From Sphingobacteriales bacterium (GTDB lineage: Bacteria; Bacteroidota; Bacteroidia; Chitinophagales; Chitinophagaceae), in contig SEFP01000003.1 of assembly GCA_004144185.1 (NCBI GenBank), positions 1-64,000 of the forward strand: a stretch of 64,000 nucleotides of DNA. Direction: 5' to 3'. The position numbers and the translations under genes are program-made. Below, in pieces: positions 53,444 to 61,965 of this stretch. The stretch's first letter is position 1. Every line of letters begins with the position of its first letter. The notes under the pieces are model-generated. The model did not search any database and was not told the origin of the DNA. It was given only the letters and a program-made list of their open reading frames with translations.

Positions 53444-54580
53444 TCAGACACCGATAAACGGCAGGTAGTTTTCGGTTGAGATTTCTTCAAAAACTGCTTC
53501 CGGATACGCTTTGGAAAAGGCAGCCGGTACACGGGCACCTCTCGGTTTGAATTTTAGTTCATAACCCGTCAACCGGCCCTCCCGCTCTTCTACCAGGTCG
53601 ATTTCCTGCTGATCGTAGGTGCGCCAAAAGAACCTGTTGACGGCTGTTCCGGAATAGTTTTGAAATTTAAGGCGCTCAGCCAGCACGTAATTTTCCCACA
53701 GCATCCCCACATCCTGCCGGAGCACCAGCGGACTAAAGTTCTGAAGAACTGCATTCCGGATGCCATTATCATAGAAATACCAACGGCTGCTTTTGGTGAT
53801 TTCTTTTCGCAGGTTGTTGCTGTAGCCAGTGCGCTTGTACAACACAAATACCTTGGTCAGCAAATCCAGGTAGCGCTCTACCGTGTTTTTACTGATTTGC
53901 AGTTTCCGGCCCAATTCTTCAAGCGACACCTCAGCGCCTACCTGATGAGCAATCAGCTTCAGCAAATCCTGAATCTTCTGCGGGTTCCGGATGGCTTCAA
54001 ACGATAAAATATCCCGCAACAGGTAGCTCTGGACCAACTCCCGTAGGTAGGCCTCTTTTTGAGAATGTTCCGGAAGCGCGAAAAGCTCTGGATAGCCTCC
54101 ATAAATCAGCCGGTCGGGTAGTTGCTGTCGGGTTTGCAGCAGCGATTCGGTCTGGGCAAGCTCCGACTGGGCAATCGGGTAGAGGTGATGTGTTATGGAA
54201 CGGCCTACCAACGGCTCTCCGGCTTCCTGTGAAAGCGAAAAAGCACTGGAACCTGTCAGAATAATATGCAGAGGCTGCACCTCATCAATCATTAGTTTTA
54301 CCTTTCGACCAATATCGGGCAGGTACTGCGCTTCATCAATAATCAGCAGGTTGTAAGGCGCCAGTAGTCGCTTGTAATTGCTGATGCTTCGATCGGCCAG
54401 CAGGGCGGCAGCATCAGCGTCTTCGCCATTGAGCCACAGAATCTGGGCATCTACTGCTTCAGCCAAAGCTTTTAGTAGGGCGGTTTTGCCTACCCGCCGT
54501 GCACCCAGCAGCACTGTTACCTTTTGTAGGTGAATATGCTGAACCAGATTGGATAATAGTGCCCGGGTAATCATACTCAA
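53444..54580 (-). CDS. ATPase of the AAA_14/DUF4143 family
   Basis: 378 residues. Walker A 'LLGARRVGKTALLKAL' at about 24-39, Walker B 'LLIIDEAQYLPDIG' near 78-91, then 'LTGSSAFSLS' sensor. The C-terminal DUF4143 has a winged-helix part ('SLEELGRKLQISKNTVERYL') and a PD-(D/E)XK-like end 'EIDLVEEREGRLTGYELKF' (shortened). Such proteins are common, often accessory, in Bacteroidota; the role is unknown, with nuclease-linked or toxin-like functions suggested. Two tandem 28-base dyads lie just upstream, suggesting autoregulation. Confidence 0.87.
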   Translation of the reverse strand: MSMITRALLSNLVQHIHLQKVTVLLGARRVGKTALLKALAEAVDAQILWLNGEDADAAALLADRSISNYKRLLAPYNLLIIDEAQYLPDIGRKVKLMIDEVQPLHIILTGSSAFSLSQEAGEPLVGRSITHHLYPIAQSELAQTESLLQTRQQLPDRLIYGGYPELFALPEHSQKEAYLRELVQSYLLRDILSFEAIRNPQKIQDLLKLIAHQVGAEVSLEELGRKLQISKNTVERYLDLLTKVFVLYKRTGYSNNLRKEITKSSRWYFYDNGIRNAVLQNFSPLVLRQDVGMLWENYVLAERLKFQNYSGTAVNRFFWRTYDQQEIDLVEEREGRLTGYELKFKPRGARVPAAFSKAYPEAVFEEISTENYLPFIGV

Positions 54581-54595
54581 AACTAATAAAAATCT

Positions 54596-54655
54596 AAATA
54601 CCGTCAGTTAATTGACGATATTTAGCTAAATACCGTCAGTTAATTGACGGTATTT
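54596..54655 (-). promoter_or_regulatory. Tandem 28-base dyads upstream of the AAA ATPase gene
   Basis: AAATACCGTCAGTTAATTGA followed by CGATATTT at 54596-54623 and the same with CGGTATTT at 54628-54655. Each is nearly self-complementary. The copies start 32 bases apart, three helical turns, so two bound dimers would face the same side. The first copy begins 16 bases from the ATG. Confidence 0.65.
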
Positions 54656-54753
54656 ATGCCTTGAACACTTTTTGGCGATTCTAAAAACCGTTTTTTGGAA
54701 AACAGGCCACAGTTCAGAATCTTTGGCGGCTTAAAATTTATCTGCCCCTCCGC

Positions 54754-55530
54754 ATGGCTACACCTAAAACGGTTCTGATTACCGGCTCCACATCCGGAAT
54801 CGGCCTTTCCATCGCCCGCAAGTTTGCACAGCAAGGCTGCAATGTTGTTTTTAACGGGCTCGAAGCCGATGGCGCACAGATCGCCCAGCAGGTTGCCGAC
54901 GAATACGGCATTCAGCACCGGTTCTACGGGGTCAATATCATGGATACCGGAAAGCTGCAGGACATGCTGCAGGGCGCACACGATGCGTTCGGAACCATCG
55001 ATATCCTGGTCAACAATGCCGGTGTGCAGTTTGTCTGCCCGGTCGAAGACTTTCCGGATGAAAAATGGGATCTGATCCTGGGCGTCAACCTGACCGCTGC
55101 GTTCCATACTACTAAAGCCGTCTGGAAGGGCATGAAAGAAAACAAGTGGGGACGGATCATCAATATCGCCTCTGCCCACGGACTGGTCGCTTCCGAGTTT
55201 AAAAGCGCGTACATCGCCGCCAAGCACGGACTGGTAGGATTTACCAAGTGCACCGCCCTGGAAGGCGCTCCGTACGGGATTACAGTCAATGCGATCTGTC
55301 CGGGATATGTGCATACCCCTATCGTAGAGGCTCAGATCGGCGATCAGATGAAGGCGCACCAGATGGACCGTGACGAGGTAATCAAAAAGGTGCTGCTCGG
55401 TAAACAAGCCATCAAAGAGTTTATCCCTGTAGAGGCGATCTCTGATATGGTGGTCTACATGGCGTCCGATGCGGCCCAGCAGATGACCGGAACTGCCGTG
55501 CCGATCGATGGTGGCTGGACTGCACAGTAA
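54754..55530 (+). CDS. bdhA: 3-hydroxybutyrate dehydrogenase (SDR)
   Basis: 258 residues. Classical SDR: 'TGSTSGIG' at 10-17, 'NNAG' at 87-90, catalytic Ser140-Tyr153-Lys157 ('SAYIAAKHGLVGFTKC'). 'GYVHTPIVEAQI' and the closing 'PIDGGWTAQ' are typical of 3-hydroxybutyrate dehydrogenases, which interconvert 3-hydroxybutyrate and acetoacetate with NAD. No polyhydroxybutyrate genes nearby. Monocistronic. Confidence 0.88.
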   Translation: MATPKTVLITGSTSGIGLSIARKFAQQGCNVVFNGLEADGAQIAQQVADEYGIQHRFYGVNIMDTGKLQDMLQGAHDAFGTIDILVNNAGVQFVCPVEDFPDEKWDLILGVNLTAAFHTTKAVWKGMKENKWGRIINIASAHGLVASEFKSAYIAAKHGLVGFTKCTALEGAPYGITVNAICPGYVHTPIVEAQIGDQMKAHQMDRDEVIKKVLLGKQAIKEFIPVEAISDMVVYMASDAAQQMTGTAVPIDGGWTAQ

Positions 55531-55705
55531 CACGAAGCTTTTTAAACGATCGTATCTGGTCCGGCATCCCTGTTTGTCGACTCTAGTTCCTTTGAACGCA
55601 CTGCATTCATTGGTATGAAACTGGTAGGGCGCTTTCCGGAAGTGCATGCAGTTCCGGAAAGACCCTTATCTTTTCCTTTTATCCACCTCAATTGTCTGTT
55701 ACCAG

Positions 55706-56581
55706 TTGACTGTTCCGTTACCTACGCCTGCCGAGCATTATATTTTAAGCAACCGCATTACCCTGCACTGCCTCGACTATGGTGGCACTGGACCTACCCT
55801 GGTGCTGTTGCACGGACTGACGGCCAATGCACATGCCTTCGACGGTGTGCTGGAAGCCGGTCTGCTTCAGCAGGCGCGGGTGATCTCGGTTGATCTTCGC
55901 GGGCGCGGCCTGTCGTCGATGCCTGCGTTCGGGTATGCCATGCAGGATCATGCGGCCGATATCATCGGTCTGCTGAATGCAATGGGCCTTTCAAAGGTGA
56001 TTCTGGGTGGGCATTCCTTTGGCGGCCTGCTGAGCTGCTATCTGGCGGCCTTGTATCCGGAACGGGTGGAGCGGGTGATTATGCTGGATGCGGCGGCCCG
56101 GCTGAATCACCGTGCGGCTGAAATGCTGGGACCGGCGATCAGTCGGCTGGATAAGCGGTTTGATTCGTTTGACGTCTACCTCGACAAAATTAAAAGTGCT
56201 CCGTATCTCGAGTTCTGGGATGACGCGATGCTTAGTTATTATAAGGCAGACATTAAAGAACTGGAAGACGGTAGCGTAACGCCCCGTCCGGTATTGTCGC
56301 ACATCTACGAAAGTTCCATAGGGGTAGCCAATGTGGCCTGGAACGTGATGATGCGCCGCGTAAAAGTGCCGGTGTTATTACTGTATGCCTCCTCCGATTA
56401 TAACTTGGGCGAACGGCTGGTTCCGGAAAGCTATGTAGAAGAAACCCTGGAGCTGATCACGCATTCCGTTGGACAGGCGGTGCCGGGCAATCACCAGACG
56501 ATGCTCTATGGCCGGGGTGCTACTGCCATTGCGCGGGCCATTACGGCCTTTATTCATCCGGTTCCGGAACCTGCCCCTTGA
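55706..56581 (+). CDS. Alpha/beta-hydrolase
   Basis: A TTG start at 55706 (reading MTVPLPTPAEHYILSN) is preferred: a TATCTTTT -7 box at 55667-55674 predicts a transcript start near 55679, after the ATG at 55646. About 291 residues. 'LVLLHGLTANAHAFDG' provides the oxyanion hole, 'GGHSFGGLLSCYLA' the nucleophile Ser, and 'PGNHQTML' the catalytic His. The lid region (about 140-200) is helical. Substrate unknown. The stop overlaps the leader of the next gene, whose TTG at 56578 lies in the stop region. Confidence 0.8.
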   Translation: MTVPLPTPAEHYILSNRITLHCLDYGGTGPTLVLLHGLTANAHAFDGVLEAGLLQQARVISVDLRGRGLSSMPAFGYAMQDHAADIIGLLNAMGLSKVILGGHSFGGLLSCYLAALYPERVERVIMLDAAARLNHRAAEMLGPAISRLDKRFDSFDVYLDKIKSAPYLEFWDDAMLSYYKADIKELEDGSVTPRPVLSHIYESSIGVANVAWNVMMRRVKVPVLLLYASSDYNLGERLVPESYVEETLELITHSVGQAVPGNHQTMLYGRGATAIARAITAFIHPVPEPAP

Positions 56582-56625
56582 TAAGGGTTGGCAGGAAATT
56601 TGCGTTCGGTAAGCGTGCTGCGTCT

Positions 56626-58482
56626 GTGAATAAGTTTACTTTCCTATTGATCTTATGGGGTGTCTGTCCCTGCGTGCAGGCACAGCAGGCAGATACGGCT
56701 TTAAAAAACAAACCCGGCTGGCTGCGGAATCTTACCAAAAATGCCTGGAGCAGTGCCTGGATGAGCGTGTATCGCGAAACCGGCGACAGCGCCGAATTTA
56801 TTGTCCGGATACCGGATCGGGGCGAGCAGGCTTTTATACCCTATGAAGGCAAGATCATCCGCACCATCACCTTGGTGCAGCTCGATTTTAATCACAATCT
56901 GATGGATACCGGCACCCGGATCGGGAATGTCGTGAGCCGGGTCGCCACGCGGCTGCACGCCACGACCAAAGACTGGGTGCTGTTCAATCATTTATTTATC
57001 AAAGAAGGGACGCCTCTCAACGCCTTTGAGGTGGCGGATAATGAGCGTTTTCTACGGACACTTGCGTTTATTCAGGATGCGCGGATTCTGCCCGCACCGG
57101 TCGGTCAAAACGGCTTTGCCTCCGATTCGGTCGATCTGGTAGTGGTATCCAAAGACGTATTCAGTATTGGGGGCGATATTCTGGATGCGCAAACCCAGCG
57201 CTTGGGGGTACGCGCCTATGATGCCAATTTTCTGGGCATGGGACAGCGGATTCAAGGCTCGTTGCTATACGATCTGAACCGGAGCCCCCGAGCCGGCTTC
57301 GAGATTAATCTGTCGCGGAGTTCTATCGGGGGTAGTTTTATCAACGGTCAGGTTGGCTTCTCCACGATCAACACGGGACGGAGTATCGGCTATGAAGATG
57401 AGACCGCTTTGTTTCTACGCCTCGACAGGCCGCTGACAGCACCGGATGCACTGGTGGCAGGCGGACTGGAATTAAGTACCAACCAAAGTGGTAATTTTTA
57501 CCAGAAACCGGACAGCCTGTTTTACAACTATCGCTACAATCTCGTAGACCTCTGGGGAGGCATCAACTTTAATGCGCGCCAGCAGGACAACGCCCGCGAT
57601 CCGCAACGGCGGCTTCGGACGTTTATCGGCGCACGTTACCTGCAAAATACCTTTTTGCAGCCGCCGGCCCAGATAGGCAACCGGTTTGATCCGGTCTACA
57701 ACAGTCAACAGGCCATGCTGCTGTCGTTAACGTTGTTTAAGCTCAACTACTACCGGACCAGTTATATCTATGGCTTTGGACTGACGGAAGATTTACCACA
57801 CGGGATCCGGTTCAGCGCTACGGCGGGCTGGAGCCGGCAAAACGGAGCCGACCGGCCGTATATAGGGGCTGATTTGACCCGTTATACCAAATCCAGTCAC
57901 GAAAAATACTTTCAGTCGTTTGTCCGGATTGGCGCCTACCTGCGCGACCAGCGTCCGGAAGATGCTGGGTTGCTGATTGGCAGCAATGCATTTTCAAGGT
58001 TGTACCAGATTGGACAGAATCACTACCGGCAGCGGTTTTCGGGTTCTTTTGCCATCCTGTATAACCGAACGGCCACCGACCCGCTGCGCATCGACAACAA
58101 TCTGGGTATTGCCGATTTTGGAACCGACAGTGTGGTGGGATCAATGCGGGCCAGCCTGTGGGCCGAAAGCATCGTGTTTCTGCACCGCAAGATTTACGGA
58201 TTCAAGATTGCGCCGTTCATCTTCGGCGGGTTTGCCAGCCTGGCCCCGGAAGTCAATTCATTCAGCAACCTGAACACCTTTACAGGCATCGGGGCCGGGA
58301 TACGGGCGCGGAATGAGAATCTTATTTTTGGTACGATCGAAGCCAAAGTAACCTTCTTCCCGAGGGTTGCCTACAATGTGGCGCCGCTGCATTTCAATCT
58401 GGCGTCTAATCTTCGGTTCCGGTTCCGGTCCGATTATGTACGGGCGCCGCAGGTCTTCCAGCTCAATGACGGAGACCTGTAA
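56626..58482 (+). CDS. Outer-membrane beta-barrel protein with N-terminal POTRA-like region
   Basis: 618 residues from GTG 56626 (MNKFTFLLILWGVCPC), preferred because it begins directly at a signal peptide; a TTG at 56578 would add 16 basic residues. Residues about 60-200 contain 'KIIRTITLVQLDFN', 'LFNHLFIKEGTPLNAFEVADNERFLR' (shortened) and 'DSVDLVVVSKDVFSIG', which read like one POTRA-style module of BamA/TamA proteins. From 200 to the end are alternating strands with many Tyr/Asn/Arg, as in a 16-strand barrel. The canonical C-terminal D15 motif is not clear. It might assemble or export outer-membrane proteins, but this is inferred from layout only. Confidence 0.65.
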   Translation: MNKFTFLLILWGVCPCVQAQQADTALKNKPGWLRNLTKNAWSSAWMSVYRETGDSAEFIVRIPDRGEQAFIPYEGKIIRTITLVQLDFNHNLMDTGTRIGNVVSRVATRLHATTKDWVLFNHLFIKEGTPLNAFEVADNERFLRTLAFIQDARILPAPVGQNGFASDSVDLVVVSKDVFSIGGDILDAQTQRLGVRAYDANFLGMGQRIQGSLLYDLNRSPRAGFEINLSRSSIGGSFINGQVGFSTINTGRSIGYEDETALFLRLDRPLTAPDALVAGGLELSTNQSGNFYQKPDSLFYNYRYNLVDLWGGINFNARQQDNARDPQRRLRTFIGARYLQNTFLQPPAQIGNRFDPVYNSQQAMLLSLTLFKLNYYRTSYIYGFGLTEDLPHGIRFSATAGWSRQNGADRPYIGADLTRYTKSSHEKYFQSFVRIGAYLRDQRPEDAGLLIGSNAFSRLYQIGQNHYRQRFSGSFAILYNRTATDPLRIDNNLGIADFGTDSVVGSMRASLWAESIVFLHRKIYGFKIAPFIFGGFASLAPEVNSFSNLNTFTGIGAGIRARNENLIFGTIEAKVTFFPRVAYNVAPLHFNLASNLRFRFRSDYVRAPQVFQLNDGDL

Positions 58483-58592
58483 GATTCCGGAACGCAGATT
58501 TCGGTTTTATCCATACCAAAAGCGCCCCGGCACCGTTATATTGCCCTTACATTCGCATCCTCTTATCAACTAATTCCTGAACAGACCATTTT

Positions 58593-59804
58593 ATGGCTCC
58601 AACCACAGCCTTCCCTTACGTGCCGTATGGCAAAGCGGTTTATGGCGAAAAAGAAATCGAAGCGGTCAATCACGTACTACGGACATCCACCCAGATGGGA
58701 TATCATACCCGGGAAATGGAAGCCCGCGTCGCTGCTTTGTATGACAAGCAGTACGGTATTATGGTGAATTCCGGTTCCAGTGCGCTGTATCTGGCAGCTG
58801 AGTTGCTGGACTATGAAGCCGGGTCGGAGATCATCACTCCGGCACTGACATTCAGCACTACGGTAGCGCCTCAGGTGCGCAAGGGATGGGTACCTGCCTT
58901 TGTGGATGTGGAAGAAGGAACCTACAACATCGATCCGGCCCAGGTAGAAGAGATGATTACGTCCAAAACCAGGGCGATGATCATTCCAAACCTGATCGGC
59001 AACCTGCCCGATTGGAAACAACTCCGGGAAATTGCAGATAAGCACAACCTGTTTGTACTGGAAGACAGTGCCGATACGCTGGGTGCTGAAATGGACGGCC
59101 AATCGTCCGGACGATATACCGATATGAGCACCACCTCTTTCTATGGCTCGCACATCATCAACTGTGCAGGAAACGGTGGGATGCTTTGCGTGAACAATGA
59201 AGCGTATTACAACCGGGGCCGCCTGTTGCGCAGCTGGGGCCGCTCCTCATCACTTTTTGTAGAAAGTGAAGCCATCGAAAACCGGTTCAACGTAGAAGTA
59301 GACGGAATTCCGTACGATGCCAAGTTTGTATTTGAAGAGCCGGGATTTAACATCGAACCTTCGGAGCTTGGGGCCGCTTTCGGACTGGTGCAGCTGGATG
59401 ACCTGAAACATAACATCGATACCCGCACCGAAAACTTCCGGAAAATGCGGGCGTTTTTCGAGCAGTACGAAGAATTCTTTATCCTGCCGAAGCAATTGCC
59501 TAACAGCCGTACCGGTTGGCTGGCCTTTACCCTTACCATCCGCGATACCGCACCGTTTATCCGTCGGGAGTTGCAGATCTTCCTGGAAAAGCGCAACATC
59601 CAGACCCGCACGGTTTTTACGGGTAATATTCTCCGGCAGCCCGGTTTTAAAAACCTGCCCAGCAAAAAAGCAGCGGGTGGTTATCCGGAATCCGATAAGG
59701 TGATGCGGGGAGGGATGCTGATGGCCTGCCATCACGGTCTGAGCGAAGAGCAACTGGCGCACGTAATGGAAAGTGTGTCTTTATTTATGAAGTCGTATCA
59801 ATAA
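58593..59804 (+). CDS. DegT/DnrJ/EryC1-family PLP enzyme with His in place of the catalytic Lys (ColD/RfbH-like)
   Basis: 403 residues. 'NSGSSALYLAAELLDYEAGS' (about 59-78), 'EDSADTLGAEMDG' with Asp158 for the PLP nitrogen, and 'TSFYGSHIINCAGNGGML' (about 181-198) identify the DegT family. In aminotransferases the segment reads SFYPTK with Lys as Schiff base; here it reads SFYGSH, so His187 takes that place, as in ColD and RfbH sugar 3-dehydrases. It would remove the C-3 hydroxyl of a 4-keto-6-deoxy sugar nucleotide rather than aminate it. No other deoxysugar genes adjoin it. A TACATTCG box at 58548-58555 precedes it. Confidence 0.85.
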   Translation: MAPTTAFPYVPYGKAVYGEKEIEAVNHVLRTSTQMGYHTREMEARVAALYDKQYGIMVNSGSSALYLAAELLDYEAGSEIITPALTFSTTVAPQVRKGWVPAFVDVEEGTYNIDPAQVEEMITSKTRAMIIPNLIGNLPDWKQLREIADKHNLFVLEDSADTLGAEMDGQSSGRYTDMSTTSFYGSHIINCAGNGGMLCVNNEAYYNRGRLLRSWGRSSSLFVESEAIENRFNVEVDGIPYDAKFVFEEPGFNIEPSELGAAFGLVQLDDLKHNIDTRTENFRKMRAFFEQYEEFFILPKQLPNSRTGWLAFTLTIRDTAPFIRRELQIFLEKRNIQTRTVFTGNILRQPGFKNLPSKKAAGGYPESDKVMRGGMLMACHHGLSEEQLAHVMESVSLFMKSYQ

Positions 59805-59810
59805 AATCGT

Positions 59811-60143
59811 ATGCTGGATGTTTTTCTGATTGTAGCGCTCGTTTTTACAAACGTGAATCTGGCCCGTCGCAAAGGCAAGAATCCGCTGGTATGGGGCATT
59901 TTATCACTTGTGGCGTTCTTTGTTACGGCTATTTTATTTGGTGGACTTTACATGGCTGCCGGGTATCAGGGGCCGCTCGATCAGCAGGCCCTGCGGGAGT
60001 ACATGCAGGCGTTCAGTCAGGATTTTACCAAGAGTCTGCTGGTGCTGATGTTTGGTGTGGGCGGCGGACTGATCGTGCATTATTATCTGTCCCGTCAGCC
60101 AGACGCACAACTGAATGATTCTGCCTCAGAAGAAGACTATTAG
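59811..60143 (+). CDS. Small membrane protein of unknown function
   Basis: 110 residues starting six bases after the DegT-family gene, so probably co-transcribed. Three hydrophobic segments (about 2-18, 27-52, 76-95), the first followed by 'NLARRKGKNPLVWG', a common turn in small Bacteroidota membrane proteins; the tail is acidic (SASEEDY). I do not recognise a family. Confidence 0.7.
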   Translation: MLDVFLIVALVFTNVNLARRKGKNPLVWGILSLVAFFVTAILFGGLYMAAGYQGPLDQQALREYMQAFSQDFTKSLLVLMFGVGGGLIVHYYLSRQPDAQLNDSASEEDY

Positions 60144-60165
60144 ATTTACATCCGGCCTGAAAGCA

Positions 60166-60201
60166 AATCGGGGTTGTATCAACAGATACAACCCCGATTT
60201 A
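60166..60201. terminator. Bidirectional terminator
   Basis: AAATCGGGGTTGTAT / ATACAACCCCGATTT around CAACAG. It serves the gene ending at 60143 and possibly the convergent one ending at 60246. ATTTATTATGTAGA follows at 60198. Confidence 0.88.
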
Positions 60202-60245
60202 TTATGTAGAGGAAAAAAGACTGTGGTTGAGCCTGAAAGAGCCCT

Positions 60246-60509
60246 TTAAGAAGCTACCGGCTCAAATCTGAATTCGCGGGTGTCTTGAAACAGCAGCGCA
60301 CCGTTGTCGAGGTGAACCTCTTCGATGGATTTTACACCGATAAATTTCCGGAATGCATTTTGGAGGTGCGATTCGCCGATCCGTCGTGCTTCGGCGATCG
60401 CTGCCGGCTCGTCTGCTGCATGAATCATGCGAAGCTCAATGGCATACTGTGCTTTGGGAGCAGCATCAGAGCAATACTGATAAATCAGCTGTGCAGCAAA
60501 GAATTGCAT
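60246..60509 (-). CDS. DUF4288-like small protein
   Basis: 87 residues. 'MQFFAAQLIYQYC' then 'QYAIELRMIHAADEPAAIAEARRIG' (shortened) match the DUF4288 pattern: a beta strand, an 'E.R...I.A...EEA...A...G' helix and a closing strand. Function unknown. Last of three minus-strand genes starting at 61877. Confidence 0.7.
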   Translation of the reverse strand: MQFFAAQLIYQYCSDAAPKAQYAIELRMIHAADEPAAIAEARRIGESHLQNAFRKFIGVKSIEEVHLDNGALLFQDTREFRFEPVAS

Positions 60510-60576
60510 ACGGTTTCCGGAACGGATGTTTCAGGGAAAACGCATTTGGGCGCTGTGGCCCCTATAACGGTTTTTT

Positions 60577-61626
60577 TTATAAAGGCCGGGACCGGAACGG
60601 CAGCGCCGAAAAGGTCTGAATGCGTTTGATAAAATACTGCCAGATCACTGCGCCGGTGTATCGCCCGGCCGGGAGGACCTCCCTGGAAAGACCGGCTTCA
60701 AAGAGCATCCGTTTTTTCCAGGTAGCACGAGCCATGCCGTAAAACCCCATATGCGCCCGCAGAATTACTCCGACTTCTTTGAAATGACCGCCTAACAGGT
60801 ATTTCACCCCGGCAACGCCATCCAGCACCAGTCGGGTTGGAAGCAGCCAAAGCAGTTTGGAGCGGCGTTCGTTTTTTAGCAGTAGCAACAGGTTGTTCCG
60901 GAAATTATAATAGAGTTTTTGCGGTGAGCCATAGGAAATAACAGAGCCGCCTACATGGAAAACGGTGCTGCTGCCAATCGCTCCGATCCGGTAGCCCATC
61001 CGTTGCAACCGCCAGCACAGATCTACTTCTTCCATATGGGCATACAGCGCGTCATCCAGTCCGCCGGCCGCGTGGTACGCATCTGTACGCACCATCAGGC
61101 AGCCACCGGATGCCCAGAATACTTCTACATCATCGTCATACTGACCGGCATCGGTTTCCAGGGTGTCGAACATACGGCCCCGGCAAAACAGGTAGCCGAG
61201 CGCGTCCATAAATCCTCCGGCAGCACCGGCATATTCAAACTGCGTACGCTCGCGCCAGTACCGGATTTTGGGTTGAACAGCTCCCAGTTGCGGATAACGT
61301 TCAAACGCAGCCCGTAGCGGTGGAAACCAACCGGGGGTGACTTCAAAATCGGCGCTCAGGAGCACATAATAGTCGGCCGAAATCTGACGCAGTCCTTCGG
61401 CATAGCCGGCTGCAAAGCCCCGGTTTACTGCAATGGTAAGGGTCTGTACCTGCGGAAAATGCGTGGCGAGGTATTGGGGCGTATCATCCGTAGACGCGTT
61501 GTCTACGACGATGACTTCATAATCTGAACCCGCTTCTGCCAGAATGCCGGGCAGGAATTTTTCATGCCATTGCCGGCCGTTGTAGCTCAGAATGACCACC
61601 GCCGTATCGCGGGTTGCAGTCAGCAC
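60577..61626 (-). CDS. Glycosyltransferase family 2
   Basis: 349 residues. 'TAVVILSYNGRQWHEKFLPG', 'VIVVDNASTDDTPQYL' and 'VNRGFAAGYAEGLRQ' are typical of rhamnosyl-type GT2 enzymes. The metal-site segment reads 'LLSADFEVTPGW' where most relatives have LLN(N/S)D. 'FWASGGCLMVRTDAY' and 'LYAHMEEVDLCWRLQRMGYR' follow. A hydrophobic patch near 250-270 may contact the membrane. Likely role in lipopolysaccharide or capsule building. It lies 23 bases after the small membrane protein gene. Confidence 0.88.
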   Translation of the reverse strand: MLTATRDTAVVILSYNGRQWHEKFLPGILAEAGSDYEVIVVDNASTDDTPQYLATHFPQVQTLTIAVNRGFAAGYAEGLRQISADYYVLLSADFEVTPGWFPPLRAAFERYPQLGAVQPKIRYWRERTQFEYAGAAGGFMDALGYLFCRGRMFDTLETDAGQYDDDVEVFWASGGCLMVRTDAYHAAGGLDDALYAHMEEVDLCWRLQRMGYRIGAIGSSTVFHVGGSVISYGSPQKLYYNFRNNLLLLLKNERRSKLLWLLPTRLVLDGVAGVKYLLGGHFKEVGVILRAHMGFYGMARATWKKRMLFEAGLSREVLPAGRYTGAVIWQYFIKRIQTFSALPFRSRPL

Positions 61627-61649
61627 CTGAAAAGCAGCTGGAACAGGGG

Positions 61650-61877
61650 TTAGTCGACCTTGTACTTAGGGTCGTACATGGTGTTTTCCGGAACTTTTAC
61701 ATCTGCGTTGCTTTTGTAGCTGTAGGTGTATAGCGTACCACAGCTGGCCCAGGAAAACAGGAAAAGTCCGAAGAAGCCGAGCAGGAACAGAAAGCGGGCT
61801 TTGGAGGGTTTGGTCAGCTCCAGGTCAGCACGGTTTTCAAGCTCTGTAAATTCGGTGGGTGTATGCAGATCGGACAT
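61650..61877 (-). CDS. Small single-pass membrane protein
   Basis: 75 residues from ATG 61877 (MSDLHTPTEFTELENR); the longer reading to 62030 runs antisense into the kinase gene. One helix at about 32-54 (RFLFLLGFFGLFLFSWASCG), then a polar tail ending 'MYDPKYKVD'. A TACTTTTG box at 61914-61907 gives a leader of about 25 bases. First gene of the operon with the glycosyltransferase. No family recognised. Confidence 0.65.
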   Translation of the reverse strand: MSDLHTPTEFTELENRADLELTKPSKARFLFLLGFFGLFLFSWASCGTLYTYSYKSNADVKVPENTMYDPKYKVD

Positions 61878-61965
61878 AAAAGACAATACCGGATTTTCGG
61901 TGGCTGCAAAAGTAGGCGTTGCATCCGGAATGCACAATATGTAGGACCTTTCCACAACCAAACTT

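Noticed and set aside
54640-55647. 335-codon minus-strand frame opposite 3-hydroxybutyrate dehydrogenase
   Set aside because: The plus-strand SDR has all catalytic motifs; the antisense frame has none.
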